From assembly GCF_003350505.1 (NCBI RefSeq), contig NZ_QQAY01000002.1, positions 368,276 through 432,275 of the forward strand: a DNA stretch of 64,000 nucleotides, read 5' to 3'. Position numbers and translations under genes: made by a program. This document shows, piece by piece, positions 1 to 9,129 of this stretch. The notes under the pieces are model-generated. The model was not told where the DNA came from. It worked only from the letters and a program-made list of their open reading frames with translations, and searched no databases. Within the stretch, counting starts at the first letter, position 1. Each line of letters opens with the position of its first letter. This DNA comes from Falsibacillus pallidus (GTDB lineage: Bacteria; Bacillota; Bacilli; Bacillales; DSM-25281).

Positions 1-1
1 C

Positions 2-925
2 TTTACTGGAAGCGATGTTCGCACGGTTGGAGATATGGGTGAACTGAAGCGTGCATTGCCGACTTTCATGATACCGGATATTCCTTTTAACATTGATACA
101 CTAAAGATCATTTTCCCTTATTCATTTGGGATTGCGCTTGTCGGTTTGGTAGAATCCTTCCTGACGGCTCAAATCGTCGACGATATGACGGATACATCCA
201 GTAACAAAAACCGTGAAGCAAAAGGACAGGGTATTGCCAACATTGTTTCCGCATTTTTTGGAGGAATGGCAGGCTGTGCAATGATCGGCCAATCTGTTAT
301 CAACGTGAAGTCCGGCGGGAGGGGCCGCCTTTCAACGCTCGTAGCCGGTGTTTTCCTATTGATTCTAATCATCGTATTAAATGGATTCTTGATCAGAATC
401 CCGATGGCTGCCCTTGTAGGCGTTATGTTTATGGTTTCCATCGGAACGTTTGATTGGACATCCTTAAAAACGCTTCATGTGATGCCAGCGACAGATACAA
501 TTGTAATGATCGTTACCGTTGGCGCAGTTGTGTATACAAACAATTTATCCATCGGTGTCGTAGCCGGAGTCATCTTAAGCGCCGTCTTCTTCGCATCGAA
601 GATTTCCAAAGTGCACATCACTTCCGAGTTGGATGAGGCCTTGAACATTAAGAGATACACAGTCAGTGGCCAGTTATTCTTTGCATCTGTTTCAGACTTT
701 GTAGCATCATTTGACTTCAAAGAAGATGTCGCTAAAGTAGAGCTTAACTTGGCCCATACCCATTTATGGGATCATTCTGCAGTAGATGCAATCGACAAGG
801 TTGTATTGAAATACCGCGAGAATGGAACTAAGGTGAAATTAATAGGGATGAATGACCAAAGCTCATTACTAGTTGAAAAAATCGGCGTCCATCATAAACC
901 AAATGCAAAAGCAGCGAATCATTAA
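2..925 (+). CDS. SulP family anion transporter, C-terminal part (5' end outside window)
   Basis: The frame is open to the left edge, so the N-terminus is missing; the first in-window ATG (position 35) is internal. What remains is several hydrophobic membrane segments followed by a cytoplasmic STAS domain of about 90 residues, the arrangement of SulP/SLC26 permeases that carry sulfate, bicarbonate or related anions in the cell membrane. The run VESFLTAQIVDDMTD followed by a Gly-rich AGCAMIGQSVINV stretch is typical of the family's late transmembrane part. The substrate cannot be read from this fragment. A strong hairpin terminator follows directly. Confidence 0.85.
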   Translation, partial: FTGSDVRTVGDMGELKRALPTFMIPDIPFNIDTLKIIFPYSFGIALVGLVESFLTAQIVDDMTDTSSNKNREAKGQGIANIVSAFFGGMAGCAMIGQSVINVKSGGRGRLSTLVAGVFLLILIIVLNGFLIRIPMAALVGVMFMVSIGTFDWTSLKTLHVMPATDTIVMIVTVGAVVYTNNLSIGVVAGVILSAVFFASKISKVHITSELDEALNIKRYTVSGQLFFASVSDFVASFDFKEDVAKVELNLAHTHLWDHSAVDAIDKVVLKYRENGTKVKLIGMNDQSSLLVEKIGVHHKPNAKAANH

Positions 926-930
926 AAAAG

Positions 931-961
931 GAACGAGTCCCAATTGGGGGCTCGTTTTTTT
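931..961 (+). terminator. Intrinsic terminator of the SulP gene
   Basis: Arms AACGAGTCCC and GGGGCTCGTT pair with one G-T wobble around a short AATTG loop and are followed by a T-run. It lies six bases after the stop codon. Confidence 0.85.
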
Positions 962-965
962 CGAC

Positions 966-1010
966 AAAAAAGCGGAAGCTCCTCTCTCGAAGGAACTTCC
1001 GCTTTTTTTT
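966..1010 (-). terminator. Terminator of the FUSC gene, probably bidirectional
   Basis: Arms AAAAGCGGAAG and CTTCCGCTTTT flank a loop that can pair further (TCCT with AGGA). A-runs and T-runs lie on both sides, so it can work in both directions. The right flank overlaps the FUSC stop codon at 1009-1011. Confidence 0.75.
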
Positions 1011-3252
1011 ATTTCGCCATGTCTCCGCTGCTTTTTTGGGTCGATGCTAATTTTCTGCTTGCTCCAAGTTCAGTAGCAAGGGAAAGGATGGACTGATTGA
1101 TTTTCCACACATAGTACAGGTTGTGAATGAGTAGGGCGTGGTTCAGCACCTTGCCTTTATTCCGGTCGGGATACTTTTCGATGAATTTCCGTTCATCATG
1201 CAGGTCCCAGACGGAAAGGTTTCGATTTCCTTTTAGCAGCTCTCTCATCGTCTGCGAATTATCTTTCAGACACTCACTGATGTGTTCAATCATTTCGACC
1301 AGTTCATTCTCTTGTTCGTACTGCGATTTTCTGCTTGTTGAAGCGACAAGGTGCTTGGCATAGTAGTTGATCGCCACCAAGATCGTCATCCATCTTTCGA
1401 CCCCGGTATTTTGAAACTTCCCGGGGATTTTTTCAAATGGTTTGGCATTGATCCGAATCTGGTTTAATTTTTGATCCAAATTAAAAGCAGCATCTGCCAG
1501 ATTGATCGTTTTATTTTTACCTGCGAAGCTCTCTAAGAATCCTGACAGGTACGTTTCCAACTCCTCGAAAAATTCGATGATGGACTCATTGATTTTGTCC
1601 CGCGTCTTTAGCGGGAAGAGGAAGGAGGAGACAAGCAACGCGATTCCAGCACCGATCAATGTATCGACGAATCGGTCCTGCAGGAGCTTCTCGGTAATTC
1701 CGCCAAGTAGCAGATCATACATCAAGGCAAGCATCATCGTAATCCAAAAGGACATGATGGCATAGGATACCTGGAACAAATAAAAAGCCATGAAAACACA
1801 GAAAAAGAGGCAGATCACTTCAAAAATGCCTGTCCCTGACACGAGTTCAGCCAGGTAGAATCCAAGAATCGCACCGATCAATGTTCCAGCAGTCCGTTGA
1901 AATGCTTTTACATAGGTGCTTCCCACTGATTCTGTCCCCAAGAGAACGATATATGCAGTCAATAAAATCCAATACTGGTGCGTGGGAGACAGTAGATACC
2001 CTAATAATATAGATAATCCTCCTGCAATAACCGCTTGGAACGCTTTTTTGGTAGAAAGTTTCAAACCCGTTTCTTCATCATCATTTGAATCATTTTCTTC
2101 ATCAGAAGGCTCATCTTCTTTTGGCTTGGTCTCATCTTTGGCGCCATACTTCAGGTAATCTTCTTGAGCTTTCTGAAGGATGTACGCCCCATCAATGACA
2201 TGATTGGCGATGGATTCAATTCTACGGACCAGATACAGCCATTTTGAGGAATCCATTTGTTTCGTATTATAGGCATTTAATTGACTTCGAAGGGATTGAA
2301 CGGTTTTTTCCGCTACATGTAAATGTTTCGGATCGTATTCATCACGCAGGACCTCGGCATCTATTAATGCTTTTGCCACATTAGACAACGTTTCACGAAC
2401 TTCTTTGTGTTCAAGGGCGTGAAGGAGTTTCAATTGAACAGACGCGGTTACAAATGTCTCGATCAGCATTTCAGTGTCGAATACATAAAGGCGGAGCTGA
2501 TTTGGCTTGATGCCCGGCCATATGTCTCCCGGATCGGTAGAACCGAGCTGTTCTGAAATGACCCTTGCATATTCATTTAATTTGGTAGCATTTTTTCGAA
2601 GGGAGCGAAGCCGTGCCTTGCTCTTATTGGGATCAAGGATGGATTCTTTCACGATTTCCAATGTGAGATTCGTCTGCTTATGGAAAGACATCATGCTTCG
2701 TTTCAGCACTTTTTCCGGCTTGTCCTTCATCAAGTAGAAATTCCATAGAAAAGCGTAGGTGATTCCCACTGCAATAGCGACATAAAACCAAGGTGCCTGT
2801 GTCAGCTTGAGCTTCAGCAACGATGAAAAATAGACAGACATAAATCCAACCATACAGATGGAAAAATACCTCATCCCATATTTTTGAAGATAGAAGGCAA
2901 GAAAAATAATTAATAGAAGTGCCCCGTCCGCAGCATGATTCCAACGAGGCAGGAATGTGCCGAGTGTTACAGAAACGGAGCTTGATAATGCAAGAAGTAA
3001 AGTCGTTACTTTCTTTTCTTTTTCCGTATCACCCATGACGACCAAGATGCCCATCATTCCGATGACACCCGATAGGATGGCAGCAGTAAAAAGGGGGCTG
3101 CCTGCGAGTTTTAATAGAAGCAGGGTGGTCACAACGGAGCTGATGACACTGAAAATCACTTTTGATGCTTGCTTCAATCTAAGCAGTCCCGGATCGGATG
3201 CAGACAACCGTGTCAGCCAATGCCGGATGCTTGGATAATAATTCATAGGCAA
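1009..3252 (-). CDS. FUSC family integral membrane protein
   Basis: A 747-residue protein with two similar hydrophobic blocks (about residues 25-175 and 400-555), each able to form several membrane helices, separated by a soluble helical region and a very acidic linker rich in Asp/Glu. A second soluble domain of about 190 residues ends the protein. This is the layout of the FUSC/aromatic acid exporter (ArAE) family, usually proposed to export small organic acids; the substrate is unknown here. The start is ambiguous: TTG at 3252 has AAAGG five bases upstream, while an in-frame ATG two codons later (3246) is further from it. Single-gene unit. Confidence 0.8.
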   Translation of the reverse strand: MPMNYYPSIRHWLTRLSASDPGLLRLKQASKVIFSVISSVVTTLLLLKLAGSPLFTAAILSGVIGMMGILVVMGDTEKEKKVTTLLLALSSSVSVTLGTFLPRWNHAADGALLLIIFLAFYLQKYGMRYFSICMVGFMSVYFSSLLKLKLTQAPWFYVAIAVGITYAFLWNFYLMKDKPEKVLKRSMMSFHKQTNLTLEIVKESILDPNKSKARLRSLRKNATKLNEYARVISEQLGSTDPGDIWPGIKPNQLRLYVFDTEMLIETFVTASVQLKLLHALEHKEVRETLSNVAKALIDAEVLRDEYDPKHLHVAEKTVQSLRSQLNAYNTKQMDSSKWLYLVRRIESIANHVIDGAYILQKAQEDYLKYGAKDETKPKEDEPSDEENDSNDDEETGLKLSTKKAFQAVIAGGLSILLGYLLSPTHQYWILLTAYIVLLGTESVGSTYVKAFQRTAGTLIGAILGFYLAELVSGTGIFEVICLFFCVFMAFYLFQVSYAIMSFWITMMLALMYDLLLGGITEKLLQDRFVDTLIGAGIALLVSSFLFPLKTRDKINESIIEFFEELETYLSGFLESFAGKNKTINLADAAFNLDQKLNQIRINAKPFEKIPGKFQNTGVERWMTILVAINYYAKHLVASTSRKSQYEQENELVEMIEHISECLKDNSQTMRELLKGNRNLSVWDLHDERKFIEKYPDRNKGKVLNHALLIHNLYYVWKINQSILSLATELGASRKLASTQKSSGDMAK

Positions 3253-3346
3253 TCAAACCTTTATCATTAATGTTCATCCTGATAGATGTAGTTTATATCT
3301 TATAGGAAATTAATGCCCTAGCCAACTGATACACATTCATTTTGCT

Positions 3347-3386
3347 TAAAAAAATCCCTATTGCCGGAATCTGCTGGCAATAGGGA
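3347..3386 (-). terminator. Intrinsic terminator of the ydaG-like gene
   Basis: Perfect 10-bp stem (CCCTATTGCC with GGCAATAGGG, 10-nt loop), followed on the minus strand by seven T residues. Confidence 0.85.
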
Positions 3387-3391
3387 AGCCG

Positions 3392-3814
3392 TTATACATT
3401 TAATGTCTTCGCTGATTCATCCTTTTTATTCATCAACGTCATGGCAGATGGATGAATTTCAAGGATGATATAATTCGGATCATTCGGTCCATCAAACCAA
3501 GGTTTCATATGATCATTCCATAATTGATCCTTCAACTCCTGGTTGTCCTTGACCGCTGCAGTTCCTTCGATTTCAAGATAGGCATCACCGACACCTTCCC
3601 CATCATACCCGATCAGGATATGTACGTTTGAATTGCGTTCGATTTCCTCGACTTTATGGGTGTTTTTATCAGTTGCCGTAAATAGGGTTAAATCTTCATT
3701 GAAAAATGTCATATATCTCGTATGCGGCTTATTGTTTTGAACAGTAGCCAATGTCCCGACCTTATTCTCTTTCAAGACTTCCAAAACTTCTTCACGTAAT
3801 TTTTGATCACTCAT
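3392..3814 (-). CDS. ydaG: YdaG-like general stress protein (pyridoxamine-phosphate oxidase fold)
   Basis: A 140-residue cytoplasmic protein of the split-barrel FMN-binding family. Features seen are VGTLATVQNNKPHTRYM near the N-terminus, the core NVHILIGYDGEG, and the tail WFDGPNDPNYIILEI. It matches what I know of B. subtilis YdaG (general stress protein 26) in length and sequence along most of the chain. Members bind flavin, but a substrate is not established. Its promoter region contains a sigma-B-like sequence, in keeping with a general stress role. It stands alone between the FUSC gene and a divergent kinase gene. Confidence 0.8.
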   Translation of the reverse strand: MSDQKLREEVLEVLKENKVGTLATVQNNKPHTRYMTFFNEDLTLFTATDKNTHKVEEIERNSNVHILIGYDGEGVGDAYLEIEGTAAVKDNQELKDQLWNDHMKPWFDGPNDPNYIILEIHPSAMTLMNKKDESAKTLNV

Positions 3815-3849
3815 AATAAATTCCCCTTCCTATACTTATCTTCTTTTAC

Positions 3850-3876
3850 TATTCCTTAAAGTTTGTCCCTTTAAAC
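3850..3876 (-). promoter_or_regulatory. Sigma-B-like promoter for the ydaG homologue
   Basis: On the minus strand a GTTTAA (3871-3876) lies 14-15 bases upstream of AGGAATA (3850-3856), close to the sigma-B consensus GTTT-N12-15-GGGWAW. It is about 35 bases upstream of the start codon. B. subtilis ydaG is a known sigma-B gene. Confidence 0.5.
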
Positions 3877-4030
3877 TTTAAATTGAAAGGGGAGCACATT
3901 TAGAAGTCGGTTAAAAATAATTACTTTCTTCTGTTACTTTTTATTTTGGCAAAAATCGTATAAAATAAGGACATCAATACTTTAGTTCGGTATATAACCG
4001 CAGTGCTGCAATGAAGTGAACGGAGGAACT

Positions 4031-5452
4031 ATGTCTATTTCATCTATTTTTAAAGAAGTCTTTTTTCAATCAAGGATCCCTCAAATGGTTAGTACCCTGG
4101 ATTTTAAGCAAACATGGGTCAATCAGGCACTGGCAGAATTCACAGGCTACTCGCTTGAGGAATGGGAGACTTTGACGATCAAGGATGTGACACACCCGGA
4201 AGATTTTGAAAAAGACCGGAATTTTCTTCAGGAAATGTATGATGGCAAAAGGTCAGGGTACCATTTTGAAAAAAGATATGTGTGCAAAAACAACGAAATA
4301 AAGTACGGCATTTTAAATGTAAGCTTGATCCATGATGACGCCTCGAATGAAAAGTATCTTCTCAGGCAGATTCAGGATATCACAGATAAAATCAAAATAG
4401 GACAATCATTGAGGGAGAGCGAAAGGAAGTACCGTCTCCTTGCTGAAAATTCTTCCGATATCATCAATCTGCATGCAGGCGATGGAACCTATTTATATGT
4501 TTCTCCGTCAGTGACGACAACTCTTGGCTATGATGCGATTGATATGATTGGCAAGAATCCCTATGATTATATACATCCTGATGATAGATCGCTCGTTGAA
4601 AAATATCATAAACAAATCTTAGAGGATTCCAAGCCCGTTCTTATAACCTATCGGGCACTGAGGAGCGATGGCAGCTATGTCTGGCTGGAAACGACTATTA
4701 AAATCGTCAATAACCCCGATGAAGATAGTGAACCGGACTTCATTTCCGTTTCCAGGGATATCGATAAGCGGATTGAAACGGACAGGCTGTTAAGGAGATC
4801 CGAAAAACTGGCAGTCGTAGGTCAGCTGGCAGCTGCAGTAGCCCATGAAATCCGAAATCCTTTAACTCCAATCAAGGGATTTGTCCAGCTTTTCAAGGAT
4901 GCTGAAAAAGTGGATGAGAGATACGTAAATATTGTGCTGGATGAATTGGACAGGGTGGAGAATATCATCTCTGAATTCCTTGCGATGGCAAAGCCCCATC
5001 ATGAGCGGTCGGAACCGTTGGCAATCAACCACCAATTGGCAGACTTGGTCGATTTATTAGAGGCTGAAGCCAATATGAAAAATAAAAAAATCAACTTTTA
5101 TCCATCCGTGCAAAATCCAAAGATAAAAGGTGACTCCAATTCATTAAAGCAGGTGTTCGTCAACATCATTCAAAATGGATTGGATGCCATCGAAGAACAT
5201 GGCCAAGTGGTCATCAGCATTCAGAGCGATTCTTCTTATGTCTGCATCAAAATAAAAGACAACGGCTGCGGAATCCCGCCAGACCGCTTGAATAAACTGG
5301 GTGAACCTTTTTACTCCACTAAGGAAAAAGGGACAGGCCTCGGACTCATGACAAGCTTTAACATTGTTGAGCAGCATCAAGGCAAAGTAGAAGTGGAAAG
5401 TGAGCTGGGGCAAGGGACAACAGTCCATATCTATCTTCCAAGAATCGATTGA
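4031..5452 (+). CDS. PAS-domain sensor histidine kinase, sporulation-kinase-like
   Basis: A soluble 473-residue kinase: PAS domain 1 (about 8-110), PAS domain 2 with PAC motif (about 130-245), the dimerisation/phosphoacceptor helix with AHEIRNPLTPIKGF (His272), and a HATPase domain with the N box (NIIQNGLDAI), G1 box (DNGCGIP) and G2 box (GTGLGL). No membrane segments are seen. This architecture is shared with KinA/KinE-type kinases that feed the Spo0 phosphorelay, and no response regulator gene is adjacent, as usual for such orphan kinases. ATG at 4031 is preferred because GGAGGA lies just before it; an upstream in-frame GTG at 4016 lacks a ribosome binding site. Confidence 0.85.
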   Translation: MSISSIFKEVFFQSRIPQMVSTLDFKQTWVNQALAEFTGYSLEEWETLTIKDVTHPEDFEKDRNFLQEMYDGKRSGYHFEKRYVCKNNEIKYGILNVSLIHDDASNEKYLLRQIQDITDKIKIGQSLRESERKYRLLAENSSDIINLHAGDGTYLYVSPSVTTTLGYDAIDMIGKNPYDYIHPDDRSLVEKYHKQILEDSKPVLITYRALRSDGSYVWLETTIKIVNNPDEDSEPDFISVSRDIDKRIETDRLLRRSEKLAVVGQLAAAVAHEIRNPLTPIKGFVQLFKDAEKVDERYVNIVLDELDRVENIISEFLAMAKPHHERSEPLAINHQLADLVDLLEAEANMKNKKINFYPSVQNPKIKGDSNSLKQVFVNIIQNGLDAIEEHGQVVISIQSDSSYVCIKIKDNGCGIPPDRLNKLGEPFYSTKEKGTGLGLMTSFNIVEQHQGKVEVESELGQGTTVHIYLPRID

Positions 5453-5474
5453 TGTGCCGGCAAATGTTTAGTGG

Positions 5475-5522
5475 CTCCTCACAAGGGAACATTTATTAAT
5501 AGATTTTAATTCTTGTGAGGAG
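5475..5522 (+). promoter_or_regulatory. Inverted repeat covering the aldehyde dehydrogenase ribosome binding site
   Basis: Two perfectly complementary 11-nt arms, CTCCTCACAAG (5475-5485) and CTTGTGAGGAG (5512-5522), are separated by 26 nt. The right arm contains the AGGAG ribosome binding site of the gene starting at 5530. In RNA this hairpin would hide the site; in DNA the dyad could be an operator. There is no T-run, so it is not a standard terminator. Confidence 0.6.
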
Positions 5523-5529
5523 TGGTACC

Positions 5530-6975
5530 GTGAAGAAACATCAACACTATATAAATGGACAATATGTCCAATCAACTTCAAATGAAACCATTGAAATCAT
5601 CAATCCATCCACTGAAGAGGTTATCTCCACCATCCCAGATGGAACGGAAGAGGATGCCAATAAAGCAGTGGAAGCAGCACATAACGCGCTTAAAGAGTGG
5701 GAAAAAAAGCCCGCCATTGATAGAGGCAGGATTGTGAGGAAGCTTGGGGACAAGCTTGCTGAGCGCAGAGAAGACTTTATCCGCCTCCTGCTGGAAGAGC
5801 AGGCAAAAAGCTACGAACAGGCAGTAGGTGAAGTCGACACTGCTATTGACTATTTTCACTATATGTCCGAATGGGCAAGAAGACTTGAAGGGGAAATTGT
5901 CCCGAGCGACCGGTCCAATGAACATATCATGATATTCAAAAAACCTATCGGGGTCGTTGCAGGGATCGTCCCCTGGAATTTCCCTGTTTTCATTTTGGCA
6001 CGAAAAGTAGCCACAGCGCTGGTTACGGGCTGTACCCTTGTGTTGAAGCCGAGTAAACAAACGCCAAATACCATGATGGAATTTGCCAAGGTCATCGATG
6101 AAGTGGACATTCCAGCTGGGGTCGTTAATATTGTGCTCGGAACAGGCTCTAAAATCGGAAACGTCCTTGCCTCCCACCCAAAAGTCCGGATGATCAGTAT
6201 GACCGGCAGTGTTGGCGCAGGTGAAAAAGTCATGGAAGCAGCTGCCAAAAGCATGGCAAAAGTGAACCTTGAGCTTGGCGGCAAGGCACCAGCCATTGTT
6301 ACCGAAAATGCGGATATCGATCTTGCAGTCAAACATATCAAGACATCCCGAATCACCAATGCCGGACAGGCTTGCAACAATGCCGAAAGAGTATATGTCC
6401 ATGAATCCATTGCAGAAGAGTTTATCCAAAAGCTTGTCCATGCCTTTAAAGATACTAAACTTGGCAACCCCGCAGAAGACCATCAAGCCGATATGGGGCC
6501 GCTGATCAGTGAGGACCGTTTGAAGACGGTTCATGAAATGGTCGAAAAAGCCGTTTCCCAAGGAGCGAAGATTGAAACGGGAGGTCAGCGTGCTTCAATT
6601 GAAAAAGGATATTTTTATGAACCAACGATTTTGACGAATGTCCGTCAAGACATGGAAATCATCCAAGAGGAAATATTCGGCCCCGTCCTTCCGATCATGA
6701 CCTATCGAACACTTGATGAAGCTATCGAAATGTCCAACGATTCCGATTATGGTTTGTCTTCATCCGTTTATACAGAAAACATCCATGAGGCTATGCAGGT
6801 AATCGACGGATTGAAATATGGAGAGACATACGTCAATCGTGAAAACTTTGAAGCCATCCAGGGCTATCATGCCGGTCTGAGAAAATCCGGACTTGGCGGT
6901 GCCGATGGAAAACATGGAGTAGAAGACTTCCTCGTGACGCATGCAGTTTATTTAGAATATAAAGGGTTGAAGTGA
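5530..6975 (+). CDS. NAD(P)-dependent aldehyde dehydrogenase
   Basis: A 481-residue ALDH-superfamily enzyme that oxidises an aldehyde to a carboxylate in the cytoplasm. Seen: the VPWNFPVF cofactor-binding motif, LELGGKAP with general-base Glu248, NAGQACNN with catalytic Cys282 (the usual 34-residue spacing), and EEIFGPVLPI. Overall it looks like the lactaldehyde/glycolaldehyde dehydrogenase group (AldA/AldY-like), but the substrate is inferred only by resemblance. The GTG start at 5530 sits seven bases after AGGAG; an in-frame GTG at 5515 lies inside the hairpin arm and is unlikely. A terminator follows. Confidence 0.9.
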   Translation: MKKHQHYINGQYVQSTSNETIEIINPSTEEVISTIPDGTEEDANKAVEAAHNALKEWEKKPAIDRGRIVRKLGDKLAERREDFIRLLLEEQAKSYEQAVGEVDTAIDYFHYMSEWARRLEGEIVPSDRSNEHIMIFKKPIGVVAGIVPWNFPVFILARKVATALVTGCTLVLKPSKQTPNTMMEFAKVIDEVDIPAGVVNIVLGTGSKIGNVLASHPKVRMISMTGSVGAGEKVMEAAAKSMAKVNLELGGKAPAIVTENADIDLAVKHIKTSRITNAGQACNNAERVYVHESIAEEFIQKLVHAFKDTKLGNPAEDHQADMGPLISEDRLKTVHEMVEKAVSQGAKIETGGQRASIEKGYFYEPTILTNVRQDMEIIQEEIFGPVLPIMTYRTLDEAIEMSNDSDYGLSSSVYTENIHEAMQVIDGLKYGETYVNRENFEAIQGYHAGLRKSGLGGADGKHGVEDFLVTHAVYLEYKGLK

Positions 6976-6998
6976 TTTTTACCCGCATTTATTTATTA

Positions 6999-7034
6999 AG
7001 CCATTCCACTGTTTTATAGGGGAATGGCTTTTTA
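6999..7034 (+). terminator. Intrinsic terminator of the aldehyde dehydrogenase gene
   Basis: AAGCCATTCC pairs with GGAATGGCTT around a loop of about 16 nt and is followed by TTTATT. Confidence 0.8.
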
Positions 7035-7154
7035 TTATGAAAATAAATTCTTAAAAAAAACTAAATTTTCTTTATATAGGTTTAAGGTCCCGGGACTTTG
7101 GGAAGAAAATACCGTGCGCACAAACTGACAATTATTTTCAGGGGAGGATTTTAT

Positions 7155-8465
7155 TTGAAAAAGTTTGCACTGGTTTTAAGTCTTTTATTTATCATGATGG
7201 TTCCTACGATGGCATTTGCATCCGAAGGCGATGGCAGTTCGGGGAATAGCACGACTGTAAAAATAACTACAAATAATAACCAAACATATTCTGATAGCAG
7301 CGATTCACAACAGGATGGAGACAGCAAGGATCAAAATGACGGAAAAGATGAAGATTGTGATAAAGATGGAAACAAAGAGGATGAAAGCGGTAAAATCCAA
7401 GGAAAAGGCCACATCAGTGCAAATGTAGATGCAAAGGCTGTCGCACTGGACGAAGAAGGTGAATATAAACTCGATTTGACGGTAACAGCGACTAATAAAA
7501 TGGATAAAACAGCAACGGATGTCCAACTTGAGATAAAACTTGATCATTCCATCCACCTATTGGACAACCTATTAGACGGCCTCAAGCTGGACAAAGACAA
7601 CAATCTCGTTATCAGCCTCCCAGACCTTGCGGCAGGCGAAACGAAAACATATACATGGACAATGAATGTTAAAGCCTCTCCAGGAATTCAACATAAAGCC
7701 ATCAACGCCAAGATTACAGCGAATATAGAGGATGGTAAAGAAGAAACTTGCATGAAAGGCGATCTATATTTGCCAGGACTTCCTTCTAAGGAAGAGCCTA
7801 AAGGCAAAATTGATGCGAAAATCAAAACAAATGCCATCGCATTGGATGACAAAGGGAATTATAAGATTGATATAACCATCATGGCTACAAACAACATGGA
7901 TAAACTTTCAAAAGGCGCGATGCTGGAATTGATGCTGGATAAAGCCTTGCACCTAAAAGGAAAAGAAATTAAACTTAATGAAAAAAACAATCCAGTCTTC
8001 ATTCTTCCAGATTTAAAACCAGGTGAATCAAAAGATTGCCATTTTACTTTAATGGTAGAGGCGCTGCCAGGAGAAAAACACAAGATGCTTAGTGCAATGA
8101 TACATTCAACTTCAGGGGTTACAGGAGACGTTTCAAATGAATCGAATGGAACTACCCTTAAATCAGAGCTTGTTTTACCTGTATTTACATCAGCTGATAA
8201 GGGGTCCAATCAAACTGGTGGAACAGCCGTAAAAGGAGTCTCAACAAAAACTCCTTCATCCGGCAGCACGTCTTCGGCTTCCAACAATTCAAGCTCCACT
8301 ATGGTGAAGAATGGAACATTGACAGCATCAGCTGCAAACGGATCCATGATGATGCTTCCAAAAACGGGATCTGTATGGAATGGGAAAGCATTCATCTTAA
8401 TCGGCAGCATGTTCCTATTCGCAGGACTATTCCTTTTCTTTAGAAAATCATTAGGAAAAATCTAA
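7155..8465 (+). CDS. LPKTG surface protein with two tandem repeat domains
   Basis: A 436-residue secreted protein of unknown function. TTG at 7155 follows GGGGAGGA and gives a classic signal peptide (MKKFALVLSLL... to AFA-SEG). Next come an Asp/Ser-rich low-complexity stretch (about 25-80) and two related domains of about 125 residues that share AVALDEEGEYKLDLTVTATN / AIALDDKGNYKIDITIMATN and PDLAAGET / PDLKPGES. A Ser/Thr-rich linker leads to the sorting signal: LPKTG (401-405), a hydrophobic helix and a basic tail (FRKSLGKI). The gene lies 19 bases upstream of a sortase gene, so covalent attachment to peptidoglycan by that enzyme is likely. The repeats look like beta-sandwich DUF11/CARDB-type modules, but this is inference. 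Confidence 0.8.
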   Translation: MKKFALVLSLLFIMMVPTMAFASEGDGSSGNSTTVKITTNNNQTYSDSSDSQQDGDSKDQNDGKDEDCDKDGNKEDESGKIQGKGHISANVDAKAVALDEEGEYKLDLTVTATNKMDKTATDVQLEIKLDHSIHLLDNLLDGLKLDKDNNLVISLPDLAAGETKTYTWTMNVKASPGIQHKAINAKITANIEDGKEETCMKGDLYLPGLPSKEEPKGKIDAKIKTNAIALDDKGNYKIDITIMATNNMDKLSKGAMLELMLDKALHLKGKEIKLNEKNNPVFILPDLKPGESKDCHFTLMVEALPGEKHKMLSAMIHSTSGVTGDVSNESNGTTLKSELVLPVFTSADKGSNQTGGTAVKGVSTKTPSSGSTSSASNNSSSTMVKNGTLTASAANGSMMMLPKTGSVWNGKAFILIGSMFLFAGLFLFFRKSLGKI

Positions 8466-8484
8466 AACAATGAGGCGTTTCACA

Positions 8485-9129
8485 ATGAGTAAATGGCTGG
8501 CACTTTTTCTGATCATCATCGGAGCGGTATTCATTGCTTTTCCAATCTATTCAAGCTATAAAGTGAATACCGTTCAAGCCAATCTGGAAAATCAATGGAA
8601 TAACCTGAATACAGCCTATGCATCAGATGAACCAGATTTACTGCAGCAGCAGCCAACAGTGGAATCAGCAAATGACCAACCGAATGACAAACCTGATAAG
8701 ACATCTGATAAACAAACAGAATCTAAAGTTTCTTTGCCTAGGACGGCCATCGGGAAAATCACGATAGATAAAATTGATTTATCGGCTTACATCGTGAAGG
8801 GTGTAGAAGCAAAAGATCTGAAATATGCTGTCGGCTGGTTCCCGGACACATCCTTGCCTGATCAAGGAAGCAACATGGCGCTGGCCGGACACAGAAGCTA
8901 CACATACGGCCAATTTTTCAATAGATTGGACGAACTCAAAAACGGCGACATGATTACCATCGAGACCAAAAAGGGAATCTACCGCTACAAAGTTTATAAA
9001 AAATTTGTAGTGAAACCAACGGAAGTTTCTGTTCTAAACCCTTCAAAAAAATCAGAATTGACTTTGATCACCTGTACTCCAATGTACTCAAGCAAAAACC
9101 GATTAATCGTAAAAGCGATAAAAGTTTAA
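8485..9129 (+). CDS. Sortase (class D-like), partner of the upstream LPKTG protein
   Basis: A 214-residue membrane-anchored transpeptidase: one N-terminal membrane helix (about 4-25), a polar linker, then the sortase barrel. The catalytic triad is visible: His136 (LAGHRSYTYGQFF), Cys197 (LITCTPM) and Arg206 (KNRLIVKA). It would cut LPXTG-type signals and join the protein to the cell wall. ATG at 8485 is preferred because GAGG lies about nine bases upstream; an in-frame ATG at 8470 has weaker context. It shares a unit with the LPKTG gene and is closed by a perfect terminator. Confidence 0.88.
   Translation: MSKWLALFLIIIGAVFIAFPIYSSYKVNTVQANLENQWNNLNTAYASDEPDLLQQQPTVESANDQPNDKPDKTSDKQTESKVSLPRTAIGKITIDKIDLSAYIVKGVEAKDLKYAVGWFPDTSLPDQGSNMALAGHRSYTYGQFFNRLDELKNGDMITIETKKGIYRYKVYKKFVVKPTEVSVLNPSKKSELTLITCTPMYSSKNRLIVKAIKV

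Noticed and set aside
5578-6561. Long open frame on the minus strand inside the aldehyde dehydrogenase gene (327 codons)
   Set aside because: It is the antisense shadow of a clear ALDH gene, has no ribosome binding site or known motif, and follows the codon pattern of the plus strand.
8728-8754. LPRTA sequence inside the sortase, like a sortase sorting signal
   Set aside because: It lies just before the catalytic domain with no following hydrophobic helix and basic tail, so it is not a signal.
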